Source: Bulleidia sp.
GTDB lineage: Bacteria > Bacillota_I > Bacilli_A > Erysipelotrichales > Erysipelotrichaceae
Assembly: GCA_016293365.1 (NCBI GenBank)
Contig: JAEDEK010000121.1
Coordinates: 1-5,714, forward strand
Direction of reading: 5' to 3'
DNA: 5,714 nt
In this document: piece by piece, positions 1-5,202 of the stretch
Layout of the letters: each line of letters begins with the position of its first letter
Numbering within the stretch: position 1 is the stretch's first letter
Position numbers and translations under genes: made by a program
Notes under the pieces: generated by a model
What the model was told of the DNA's origin: nothing
Databases searched by the model: none
Seen by the model: only the letters and a program-made list of their open reading frames with translations

Positions 1-64
1 CCTTGGCACATTCTTCATTGAATCCATCTTCAGCTTAATGGTATCCGTAACGTACAGGTCAAGC

Positions 65-88
65 AAAAACTGACAGAAACCTGTCAGT
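65..88 (-). terminator. Intrinsic terminator of nrdG
   Basis: On the minus strand an 8-bp perfect stem (arms 81-88 and 69-76, core CTGACAG/CTGTCAG) closes a 4-nt loop (77-80) and runs into a T-tract (65-69). The upstream arm contains the nrdG stop codon (84-86), so the transcript ends almost immediately after translation stops. On the plus strand no T-tract follows, so it works for minus-strand transcripts only. Positions 1-64 beyond it have one open frame on each strand, too short to call a gene. Confidence 0.8.
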
Positions 89-605
89 CATGGTAAAGAA
101 TAATGTTTTTTTCTTCTCTGGTACGATTCATGTCGATGACACGCTGGTTTTCACTGCCTCTGAAGTACAGAGCGAGATTCTTCTTTTCCGCAATAAACGG
201 TCCATCGACGAGCACATCAATATACGACAGCATTTCATAGGTTACATCCGTATGCTTTCTCTGCCCTTCCAATAGATCCCGATCCAGAACAAAACCTGTA
301 TAGGACCAGATATCCTTATGTGGCAGTTCCTTTCTGACTCTGCGTAACAGATGGATCAGTTCCTTCTGGTTTTCCGGTTCAAACGGTTCACCACCCAGTA
401 ATGTCAGCCCCTGGATATTCTCATCTTTCAGACATTCAATCAGATAATCTTCTGTTTCTTTTGTATATGGCTGTCCATAATGGAAATCCCATGTTTCTCT
501 TTGGAAGCATTCCTTACAGCAGTTGGTACAACCGGAGACAAACAGTGTGACTCTGCATCCTTCTCCATCCGCAATATCATACATTTTTATATTTCCATAA
601 TACAT
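84..605 (-). CDS. nrdG: Anaerobic ribonucleoside-triphosphate reductase activating protein (radical SAM)
   Basis: NrdG is the radical-SAM activase that puts the glycyl radical on the class III ribonucleotide reductase NrdD, allowing dNTP synthesis without oxygen. The 173-residue product has the expected length. The [4Fe-4S] motif C-x3-C-x2-C is at C26, C30 and C33 in SGCTNCCKECF, followed by ETWDF. The SAM-binding GGEP is at 71-74, DVLVDGPF near 130-137 and the family signature GSENQRVID at 150-158. I start at the ATG at 603-605 because GAGGT (613-617) sits 7 nt upstream and family members begin MxYGNIK; the frame could be extended to a TTG at 623, but that has no ribosome site. C29 is an extra cysteine between two cluster ligands, where relatives often carry His. 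No nrdD lies in the window, although the two genes are usually adjacent. Identity is near certain. Confidence 0.95.
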   Translation of the reverse strand: MYYGNIKMYDIADGEGCRVTLFVSGCTNCCKECFQRETWDFHYGQPYTKETEDYLIECLKDENIQGLTLLGGEPFEPENQKELIHLLRRVRKELPHKDIWSYTGFVLDRDLLEGQRKHTDVTYEMLSYIDVLVDGPFIAEKKNLALYFRGSENQRVIDMNRTREEKNIILYHD

Positions 606-622
606 GTCAGTTACCTCGTACA

Positions 623-651
623 ACTATAGTATCATGATTTTCATCTGTTCA
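623..651 (-). promoter_or_regulatory. Possible promoter of nrdG
   Basis: Minus-strand hexamers TGAACA (646-651) and TATAGT (623-628) are separated by 17 nt and resemble -35 and -10 boxes. The predicted start of transcription, near 616, would fall on the GAGGT ribosome site, which is uncomfortably close, so the true -10 may lie slightly upstream. The -35 overlaps a small palindrome, GTTCA-G-TGAAC (648-658), that could be an operator. This is weak evidence from hexamer matching alone. Confidence 0.3.
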
Positions 652-685
652 GTGAACGGATCATCCTTTATGCTGTAATCAGGAA

Positions 686-928
686 ATGGTACCCAATATG
701 ATACTGACAAAAACGATGATATGTTCATCCATTCTGCTCGTAAGCCTGACCACTTTCATCCTGCAGATCTTTGTATTCTCATACCCTGATGGAACAGCAG
801 GATTTCTGATCTGTACTGCATGTATTCCTGGCATGATCATTTCTTCCATCAATCTCTTTCGTTACAGCATCCTTTTCATAAAAAGCTCTGAACATACTTC
901 TGGAAATACTGTAAAACTGATTTGCTGA
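686..928 (+). CDS. Hypothetical small membrane protein, two predicted helices
   Basis: This 80-residue ORF is the only candidate gene in the 374-nt gap between nrdG and the phosphatase. It has two strongly hydrophobic stretches, about residues 12-33 and 39-65, separated by a short polar turn (YPDGTAG), and a polar C-terminal tail. That is what a two-pass membrane protein looks like, with both ends on the same side. I do not recognise a family. The start is unsure: AGGA (681-684) is only 1 nt from the ATG at 686 and 13 nt from the ATG at 698, neither a normal spacing. It converges on the phosphatase gene and is followed after 18 nt by a hairpin suited to ending its transcript. It may be a real small protein, a decayed remnant, or chance. 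Confidence 0.4.
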   Translation: MVPNMILTKTMICSSILLVSLTTFILQIFVFSYPDGTAGFLICTACIPGMIISSINLFRYSILFIKSSEHTSGNTVKLIC

Positions 929-946
929 AGAAAAGAACATTCAGAA

Positions 947-972
947 CCATATGTCACTTGCATGGCATATGG
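947..972 (+). terminator. Hairpin between convergent genes, probable terminator
   Basis: A 10-bp stem (947-956 with 963-972, one G-U pair on the plus-strand RNA) closes the 6-nt loop CTTGCA. On the plus strand it is followed by ATCTGTTTTATTTCTG, a moderate T-rich tail, and lies 18 nt beyond the membrane-protein ORF. On the minus strand it begins 7 nt after the phosphatase stop codon, but there the wobble becomes an A-C mismatch and the T-tract is poor. It is probably used from both sides, with uneven efficiency. Confidence 0.55.
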
Positions 973-979
973 ATCTGTT

Positions 980-1549
980 TTATTTCTGTCGGATGATTTC
1001 TTTGAAGATGAACCGATGCTGATCATATTCATATACAAAGATACAGCAGTTGCCAAAACCTTTTTTCAGCTCATCGGAAGGATCAGTTACAGCTCTCATG
1101 AAGTTGTAACATGCACCGGCATGTGACACTGCAAGAACTGTTTCATGATCTTCTTTTTCCATGATTTCCGTTAATGTGGTGAGCATTCTGTCTTTTGTTG
1201 TGTTGGATGATTCACCACCATACTGCAGATAGAATGTTTCACAGTCTTTTGGTGTCAGATGGCGATTGATGATGTCACTTTCACCTTCCAGTACACCATA
1301 ATAGTTTTCTTTGAGTCCCTTCAGTCTTGTATATGGAAGATCTGTGATCAGCTCCAGCGTATCGCTTGTTCTTTCGCTTGAAGAACAATAGGCATGATCA
1401 AATACAATACCATTCTTTTTAAAGTATTCTTTTGCTTTTAGGGCCTGCTGTTTGCCATTTTCTGTTAATGGTGAATCACACCATCCCTGAATTTTATGCT
1501 GGACATTGAAGAGTGTTTCTCCATGTCTCATAAGATACAGTTTTTTCAT
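980..1549 (-). CDS. Histidine phosphatase family protein (phosphoglycerate mutase-like)
   Basis: This is a branch-1 histidine phosphatase, a cytoplasmic enzyme that removes or moves phosphate through a phospho-histidine intermediate. The 189-residue product has the catalytic RHG at residues 8-10 (H9 the nucleophile, in LMRHGETLFN), the phosphate-binding R60 in SSSERTSDT, an acidic residue in GVLEGES (E88 or E90) as likely proton donor, and the second histidine H143 in VSHAG. At 189 residues it is shorter than the roughly 230-250 of typical glycolytic phosphoglycerate mutases, so a broad-specificity or cofactor phosphatase is more likely; the substrate is not readable. I start at the ATG 1547-1549, with AAAAGG (1554-1559) 4 nt upstream. 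The frame stays open to 1819, but that extension lies antiframe inside the MBL gene and is not coding. It is 55 nt downstream of the MBL gene with a hairpin between, and there is little room for its own promoter. Confidence 0.9.
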   Translation of the reverse strand: MKKLYLMRHGETLFNVQHKIQGWCDSPLTENGKQQALKAKEYFKKNGIVFDHAYCSSSERTSDTLELITDLPYTRLKGLKENYYGVLEGESDIINRHLTPKDCETFYLQYGGESSNTTKDRMLTTLTEIMEKEDHETVLAVSHAGACYNFMRAVTDPSDELKKGFGNCCIFVYEYDQHRFIFKEIIRQK

Positions 1550-1572
1550 GTTACCTTTTCCCTTTCGTAGAT

Positions 1573-1597
1573 AAAGGAACGGTCTGACCGTTCCTTT
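1573..1597 (-). terminator. Intercistronic hairpin, partial terminator or attenuator
   Basis: A perfect 25-nt palindrome (12-nt arms around one central base, core AAAGGAACGG and its complement) folds as a 10-11 bp stem with a 3-5 nt loop, 7 nt after the MBL stop codon. On the minus strand it is followed by ATCTACG, so the only Ts are the last three of the stem: a weak release signal. It may reduce rather than stop transcription into the phosphatase gene, or protect the upstream mRNA 3' end. The plus strand has a slightly better TTTTGCTT tail but no gene to terminate. Confidence 0.6.
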
Positions 1598-1604
1598 TGC
1601 TTCA

Positions 1605-2414
1605 TCAAAGAGGCATTGCTTCTCCTGGATACAGTACACAGATACGATCCGGATTAACAACTCTTTCGTACAGGCTGTCCGGATTGCCATTGAATGGTGC
1701 CATTGTCGGAGCATCCACAGTTCCCCAATGAATGCAGACAAGTTTTGCATCCGGATATGTATTAGCAAGACGGATTGCACCATCGAGTGTGATATGCCAG
1801 TCATTATCTGAGAAATCAAACAGAATCACATCAGGAGAAGGCATATGCAGATGACTTTCGAGAAGTCTGGAATCCCCTGGCAGCCAGATCGTTCCATCCG
1901 GTGTATCAAACCAGAAACCGCAGTAGTCTTCTTCTTTCCATTCACGGTAGCTGTACTTGGAAGATCCGTTCTGCCAGTTATGCTTTGCAGGTGTGAGTGT
2001 CACTCTGACCTGATTGACATCAAAGGATTCATTGATATCATGGCCAATACCAGGTACATCGATTTCTCTCATCTGTTCTGCTACAAACTGTGTGCTGTGA
2101 TATGCATGACATACATCCTTGAGCTTCTGACATGTTTCACGGCTGAAGTGATCATTATCGATATGAGTGACAAGGTATGCATCCAGATCTTTGACTTTAT
2201 CAGTTGTCAGAGGAATATCAAATAACAGAGGCATATCAAATCCGCACAGAAGCGGATCGATCAGAATGGTTGTACCCTGCGCATTGATCAGAATACCGGC
2301 ATTGCCAAGCCATGTTACGGTAGTATGATCCTGTGGAGCAAATGCTTCTTCATTTACCGGTAAAATACGGGCAGGCATTGCCTGATTCTTATCATTGATC
2401 GCATACTTTTTCAT
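1605..2414 (-). CDS. MBL-fold metallohydrolase, UlaG-like (putative lactonase)
   Basis: The 269-residue protein has a metallo-beta-lactamase fold of the UlaG-like branch (L-ascorbate-6-phosphate lactonase relatives). Visible landmarks are the first strand with WLGNAGILI (35-43), the IDP loop (52-54), the metal motif THIDNDHFS (H84, D86, D88, H89), H145 in PAKHNW, D181 in LPGDSRL, and H229 in CIHWGT. The usual H-x-H-x-D-H reads H-x-D-x-D-H here, with Asp at the second ligand position. The enzyme is probably cytoplasmic, as no signal peptide is seen. The start codon overlaps the stop of the CMD-cupin gene (ATGA, 2411-2414), and AAAGGAG (2422-2428) sits 7 nt upstream, so translation is coupled. 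Known relatives hydrolyse lactones, phosphodiesters or amides; the substrate is inferred at best. It is the last tightly coupled gene of the operon. Confidence 0.85.
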   Translation of the reverse strand: MKKYAINDKNQAMPARILPVNEEAFAPQDHTTVTWLGNAGILINAQGTTILIDPLLCGFDMPLLFDIPLTTDKVKDLDAYLVTHIDNDHFSRETCQKLKDVCHAYHSTQFVAEQMREIDVPGIGHDINESFDVNQVRVTLTPAKHNWQNGSSKYSYREWKEEDYCGFWFDTPDGTIWLPGDSRLLESHLHMPSPDVILFDFSDNDWHITLDGAIRLANTYPDAKLVCIHWGTVDAPTMAPFNGNPDSLYERVVNPDRICVLYPGEAMPL

Positions 2415-3193
2415 TTCTGTTCTCCTTTGTTTACCTTTTCATATTCTTCATCACTGACAGGCTCACACCATATATTGGAACCATTTACACCAGGCACTTC
2501 AATTGCCAGATGTGAGAACCATTCATCACTCGCTGCACCATGCCAATGCTTTACACCAGATGGAATATTGACTACATCGCCCGGTTTCATTTCAATGGCA
2601 TCCTTGCCCTCTTCCTGATAATAACCTCTTCCAGCCACGCAGATCAGAATCTGTCCACCGCCCTGATCCGCCTTGTGAATATGCCAGTTGTTTCTGCATC
2701 CTGGTTCAAATGTCACATTGAATATTGTGACCAGCTCTTTGGAAACAACAGACAGATAACTCTGTCCAATGAAATACTGCGCAAAAGCATCATTTGGTTC
2801 ACCGATCTCAAATACCATTTCCTTTGCATGTGCTCTTTTACCTGCATCTTCATATGGCAGATCTTTTTCGTTTACCTGCCAGATTTCCTTCGCCATATTG
2901 AATGCTGCCCATCCTTTTGGCCAGCCTGCATAGAATGCGACATGGGTAATGATTGCGGCAATTTCCTTCTGAGAAACGCCGTGATTTTTTGCGTTGATCA
3001 GATGAAACTTCAATGATGAATCCGTAATACCGGATGATATCAATGCAACAACTGTAATGATGCTTCTTGTTTTCACATCGATATCCTGATTGTTCCAGTT
3101 TTCACCAAACAGAATATCATCATTGTAGTGAGCAAATTCTGTTGCGAATTCTGCCAGTGCTTCTCTTCCTGCTGTCTGTACGATTTTCTTCAT
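2411..3193 (-). CDS. Carboxymuconolactone decarboxylase-cupin fusion protein
   Basis: The 260-residue protein has two domains. Residues about 15-105 form a carboxymuconolactone decarboxylase (CMD) helical domain, with the family-type H64 in LKFHLINAKNHG and the Y88-x-G90-W-P segment. It has no Cys-x-x-Cys, so it is not an AhpD-type peroxidase. Residues about 155-235 form a cupin barrel: WHIHKADQGGGQ supplies H171, H173 and Q181, and PGDVVNIPSGVKHWHGA supplies H216 and H218, a plausible metal site with Gln where cupins often have Glu. Such fusions are known, but their substrates are mostly unassigned. I start at the ATG 3191-3193, with AAGGAAGGTGA (3199-3209) 5 nt upstream; a GTG at 3202 is in frame but lies inside that ribosome site. 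The start is 1 nt after the flavodoxin stop and the end overlaps the MBL start by 4 nt, so the three genes are one translational unit. Confidence 0.88.
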   Translation of the reverse strand: MKKIVQTAGREALAEFATEFAHYNDDILFGENWNNQDIDVKTRSIITVVALISSGITDSSLKFHLINAKNHGVSQKEIAAIITHVAFYAGWPKGWAAFNMAKEIWQVNEKDLPYEDAGKRAHAKEMVFEIGEPNDAFAQYFIGQSYLSVVSKELVTIFNVTFEPGCRNNWHIHKADQGGGQILICVAGRGYYQEEGKDAIEMKPGDVVNIPSGVKHWHGAASDEWFSHLAIEVPGVNGSNIWCEPVSDEEYEKVNKGEQK

Positions 3194-3194
3194 T

Positions 3195-3680
3195 TCATTC
3201 ACCTTCCTTACATGTATTTTTTACCCATTGTATGATTTCCTGCTTTGTCACATGATTGAATATTCTGCCCTCTGTAATCACAGCATCCGGTGCAGAAGGC
3301 TGCAGCTGTCTGACCGTGTTTCCAAAACCACTGCCTCCGGAAGTCGCAAACAGGATGATTTTCTTTCCTGAAAAGTCATGAGATTCCAGAAATGTATTGA
3401 TGATTGTCGGAGCCACATACCACCAGATCGGAAAGCCAAGATAAATCACATCATAGTTTTCCAAAGACAGTTTCTGATCCTTGATCTGCGGTCTGGACTT
3501 TGAATCTTTCATTTCCACACTGCTTCTGCTGCTGCGATCCATCCAGTCAAGATCTGCCTTTGTATATGGCTGTTTTGGGATGATCTGAAAAAGATCCGCC
3601 TCTGCTGCTTTAGCAATAATCTGCGCAATATTTAAGGTTGTTCCGGTTGCGCTGAAGCATGCCACTAAGGTTCCTGTCAT
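3195..3680 (-). CDS. Flavodoxin family protein
   Basis: This is a 161-residue flavodoxin-like FMN protein, probably a cytoplasmic one- or two-electron carrier or a small NAD(P)H-linked reductase subunit. The phosphate-binding loop is near the N-terminus (FSATGTTLNIA, residues 9-19, with the S/T-x-T-G-x-T pattern). The first isoalloxazine loop is LGFPIWWYVAP (81-91) with aromatic W86-W87-Y88, and the second is FATSGGSGFGNT (111-122). This pattern fits the Flavodoxin_4-type proteins found beside LysR regulators and oxidoreductases in clostridia. The start is clear: AAAGGAGGA (3687-3695) lies 6 nt before the ATG. It is the first gene after the 108-nt regulatory gap below the LysR gene. Its last codons contain the ribosome site of the CMD-cupin gene. 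The partner reductase is not in the window. Confidence 0.9.
   Translation of the reverse strand: MTGTLVACFSATGTTLNIAQIIAKAAEADLFQIIPKQPYTKADLDWMDRSSRSSVEMKDSKSRPQIKDQKLSLENYDVIYLGFPIWWYVAPTIINTFLESHDFSGKKIILFATSGGSGFGNTVRQLQPSAPDAVITEGRIFNHVTKQEIIQWVKNTCKEGE
3199..3209 (-). promoter_or_regulatory. Ribosome site that decides the CMD-cupin start
   Basis: AAGGAAGGTGA on the minus strand lies inside the last codons of the flavodoxin gene and 5 nt before the ATG at 3193. The alternative GTG start (3200-3202) is part of this site, so it cannot also be the start with a normal spacing. The TGA of the flavodoxin frame ends one base before the ATG, an arrangement that favours reinitiation. Confidence 0.7.
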
Positions 3681-3788
3681 ACGTATTCCTCCTTTAAAAA
3701 AGTATGCTTTGCATGGGGTATCATGCTTTGCACACTTATTGTATTCCGATCAATATCATTATATCCAATACTTATAATAAATATCATT
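3681..3788 (-). promoter_or_regulatory. Probable promoter and LysR-controlled region of the flavodoxin operon
   Basis: This 108-nt gap between the LysR stop and the flavodoxin start is AT-rich and densely patterned. On the minus strand it has TATAAT (3758-3763) and TACAAT (3738-3743) as candidate -10 boxes, with no convincing -35. ATTG-N9-CAAT (3738-3754) matches the T-N11-A architecture of LysR-type boxes. A 9-nt direct repeat, AATATCATT on the plus strand, lies at 3752-3760 and 3780-3788. A 10-nt direct repeat, ATGCTTTGCA, lies at 3704-3713 and 3723-3732, 19 nt apart and so nearly two helical turns. The likely reading is operator sites for the adjacent LysR protein; which promoter is used cannot be told. 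Confidence 0.55.
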
Positions 3789-4667
3789 CTATGCCTTAAA
3801 GGCATTGATTTCTTCAATGAATTTCGTGACAGCAGGAGAATAAGGAATGTTTCTTCGCCATGCGATCAGCGTATCTGAAGTGATTTCCGGCTCCAGCCTT
3901 TTCTTGACAAGAAGATCCTGATCCCAGTATTTTGCGGCACCTTCAATGGAAATCGCATATCCAAGTCCATGCATCGCCATGACACATGCATTTGTGGCAA
4001 GGTTTGAAAAGAATGATATATTCAGATGATTGAAATCCTTGCCGAACCAGTTAGCCAGTTCACTTCTGACATTCATTCTTTTTGGAAGAATCAAGGGTTT
4101 ATCAATCAGATCCTGTTTTGTGATGAAATCCTTCTGTGCCAATGGATCATCAGCCCTCATTCTGACAATCCAGTGTTCGCTTTTATGAATTCTGACATAA
4201 TCGAGCCCTTCTGTATTGAACGGTTCCATAAACAGTGCGATATCCACAAGTCCCTGGTTCATCATTTCATATACCGCATCTGCTGTTGCGGTATGCAGAT
4301 TGATCTGTACCATCGGATATTTCCTTAAAAAGCTGTCGCATATGTTTGCCAGTGTATCCACAGCCTCAAACTCCCCGCATCCGATTGTAATGGTACCCTC
4401 GACTGGTCCATCTTTCATCTTCAGCTCTTCCATCGTTTTTTCTTCGAGTTCAAGAATCTCTACAGCTCTTCGTTTAAGAAGCAGTCCGGCTTCTGTCAAT
4501 GTTATGGTGCGTCCGCCTCTTACAAAAAGATCTGTTCCGATCTCTTCTTCCAATGCAGCCAGCTGTCTTGATAAAGTCGGCTGGGTAATATTCAGCTGCT
4601 CTGCAGCCTTTGTAAAACTCTGTTCTTTTGCGACAGTCAGAAAATATCGAAGTACTCTGATCTCCAT
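3789..4667 (-). CDS. LysR family transcriptional regulator
   Basis: The 292-residue protein has the usual LysR-type length. It opens with a winged helix-turn-helix (residues 1-60): YFLTVAKEQSFTKAAEQLN followed by the recognition helix ITQPTLSRQLAALEEEIG and the wing FVRGGRTITLTEAG. A linker helix (about 65-86) leads to the inducer-binding domain, beginning GTITIGCGEFEAVDTL, with the second lobe around 160-270. The ligand cannot be inferred. I start at the ATG 4665-4667, since GAGGTGA (4673-4679) lies 5 nt upstream and LysR proteins often start MEIRVLRYF. A GTG at 4676 is in frame but buried in that ribosome site. It reads in the same direction as the flavodoxin operon, with 108 nt between, and probably regulates that operon and possibly itself. 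A TATAAT box sits 26 nt upstream of the start. Confidence 0.93.
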   Translation of the reverse strand: MEIRVLRYFLTVAKEQSFTKAAEQLNITQPTLSRQLAALEEEIGTDLFVRGGRTITLTEAGLLLKRRAVEILELEEKTMEELKMKDGPVEGTITIGCGEFEAVDTLANICDSFLRKYPMVQINLHTATADAVYEMMNQGLVDIALFMEPFNTEGLDYVRIHKSEHWIVRMRADDPLAQKDFITKQDLIDKPLILPKRMNVRSELANWFGKDFNHLNISFFSNLATNACVMAMHGLGYAISIEGAAKYWDQDLLVKKRLEPEITSDTLIAWRRNIPYSPAVTKFIEEINAFKA

Positions 4668-4693
4668 TCCATTCACCTCAGAACAATCATACC

Positions 4694-4699
4694 ATTATA
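4694..4699 (-). promoter_or_regulatory. Candidate -10 box of the LysR gene
   Basis: The minus strand has a consensus TATAAT here, which would place the start of transcription near 4687 and give a leader of about 20 nt carrying GAGGTGA. No good -35 is seen at 16-18 nt spacing; the hexamer at 17 nt is GAAGTA. The box directly continues the T-tract of the upstream terminator, so the stop of one unit and the start of the next are fused. Confidence 0.5.
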
Positions 4700-4735
4700 A
4701 AAACGAAACTGAATCATACTTCTGCTCAGTTTCGT
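4698..4735 (-). terminator. Intrinsic terminator upstream of the LysR gene
   Basis: A perfect 10-bp stem (ACGAAACTGA 4703-4712 with TCAGTTTCGT 4726-4735) closes a 13-nt loop. On the minus strand the stem runs into TTTTATAAT. It lies 10 nt beyond the stop codon (4745-4747) of the C-terminal gene fragment to the right, so it is that lost gene's own terminator, kept after the gene decayed. On the plus strand the following CTTTGACATTT is not a good T-tract. Confidence 0.75.
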
Positions 4736-4744
4736 CTTTGACAT

Positions 4745-4920
4745 TTATTCGCATGCATCCTGACGCTGTTTTGCCAGTTTCAATCCCTTTTCGACAAATC
4801 CATGATCAAATGGTCTTCGGATAATCCAGGCATAGCGGTTTTCCGTATCAGTGAACTTAGCTGTTTCAAAATCAAGGACATCCTGCACATCCTGTGGGAA
4901 ATCATGATATAACGCTATGA
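4745..4920 (-). pseudogene. C-terminal fragment of an unidentified protein
   Basis: A minus-strand frame open from 4990 and ending in TAA at 4745-4747 encodes about 58 residues that read like genuine protein: KIIALYHDFPQDVQDVLDF, then TENRYAWIIRRPFDHGF and a basic amphipathic tail ending AKQRQDACE. There is no ATG in the open part and no ribosome site, and the frame overlaps the end of the esterase fragment, so it looks like the tail of a gene whose front was lost. Where the real fragment begins within 4915-4990 is uncertain; I give the part beyond the esterase frame. A good terminator follows at once, which supports former gene status. I do not recognise the family. Confidence 0.5.
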
Positions 4921-5202
4921 TCTTACACCCTGTTTCTGTACAGGCTTTTTCAGCGTCAGAATATTGTTCTGCTGGCTGGCAACTTCTTCCTCACTTCTTT
5001 CCGCTGTTCCCAAGCTGAAGAAAATACGTGTATCTGATGACATTTCTGTATGTTCAATATCCTCTTTAAATAAATGCATTGCCAAAGCAAGGCTTGCAGA
5101 AATAACAGCAGCCTTTGAAAACCAGCGATTGTAATGAATAATTGTATACAGAGCCATCATTCCGCCAAGACTGTATCCGGAAATGGCAGTCGATTCAGTA
5201 CT
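4915..5202 (-). pseudogene. Fragment of an alpha/beta-hydrolase (esterase)
   Basis: The open minus-strand frame (5202 down to TAG at 4915-4917) encodes a recognisable middle piece of an alpha/beta-hydrolase esterase. The nucleophile elbow ISGYSLGGMMALYT contains the G-x-S-x-G motif (Ser codon 5170-5172). It continues through FSKAAVISASLALAM and the following strand RIFFSLGTAER, and stops after QKQGVRS. Everything before the elbow is missing, as stop codons at 5203-5208 precede it, and so is the C-terminal part that should hold the catalytic His. There is no start codon before the elbow; an internal ATG at 5158-5160 would leave out the nucleophile. It is therefore inactive. It is cut by the plus-strand ORF on one side and by the unidentified fragment on the other. 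Confidence 0.7.

Noticed and set aside
1..64. Partial gene at the left edge
   Set aside because: One frame is open on each strand (plus ending at a TGA at 71-73, minus running off the window), but about 20 codons with no motif cannot be called.
1550..1819. N-terminal extension of the phosphatase frame to a 279-residue protein
   Set aside because: It overlaps the end of the MBL gene in another frame, lacks any family similarity, and the RHG motif expected near the N-terminus sits right after the ATG at 1549, which has its own ribosome site.
3194..3202. GTG start (3200-3202) for the CMD-cupin gene
   Set aside because: The GTG is part of the AAGGAAGGTGA ribosome site that serves the ATG at 3193.
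3791..3805. Palindrome ATGCCTTAAAGGCAT at the LysR stop as a terminator
   Set aside because: It has 7-nt arms around one base and no T-tract on the minus strand. It overlaps coding sequence and is more likely chance or, at most, a weak pause.
4668..4676. GTG start (4674-4676) for the LysR gene
   Set aside because: The GTG lies inside GAGGTGA; the ATG 5 nt further on matches usual LysR N-termini.
4216..4824. Long plus-strand open frame (202 codons) opposite the LysR gene
   Set aside because: It is the antisense shadow of the LysR helix-turn-helix region, Ser-rich and without a family pattern or ribosome site. The same holds for the plus-strand frames at 1845-2225, 2540-3016 and 4026-4328.
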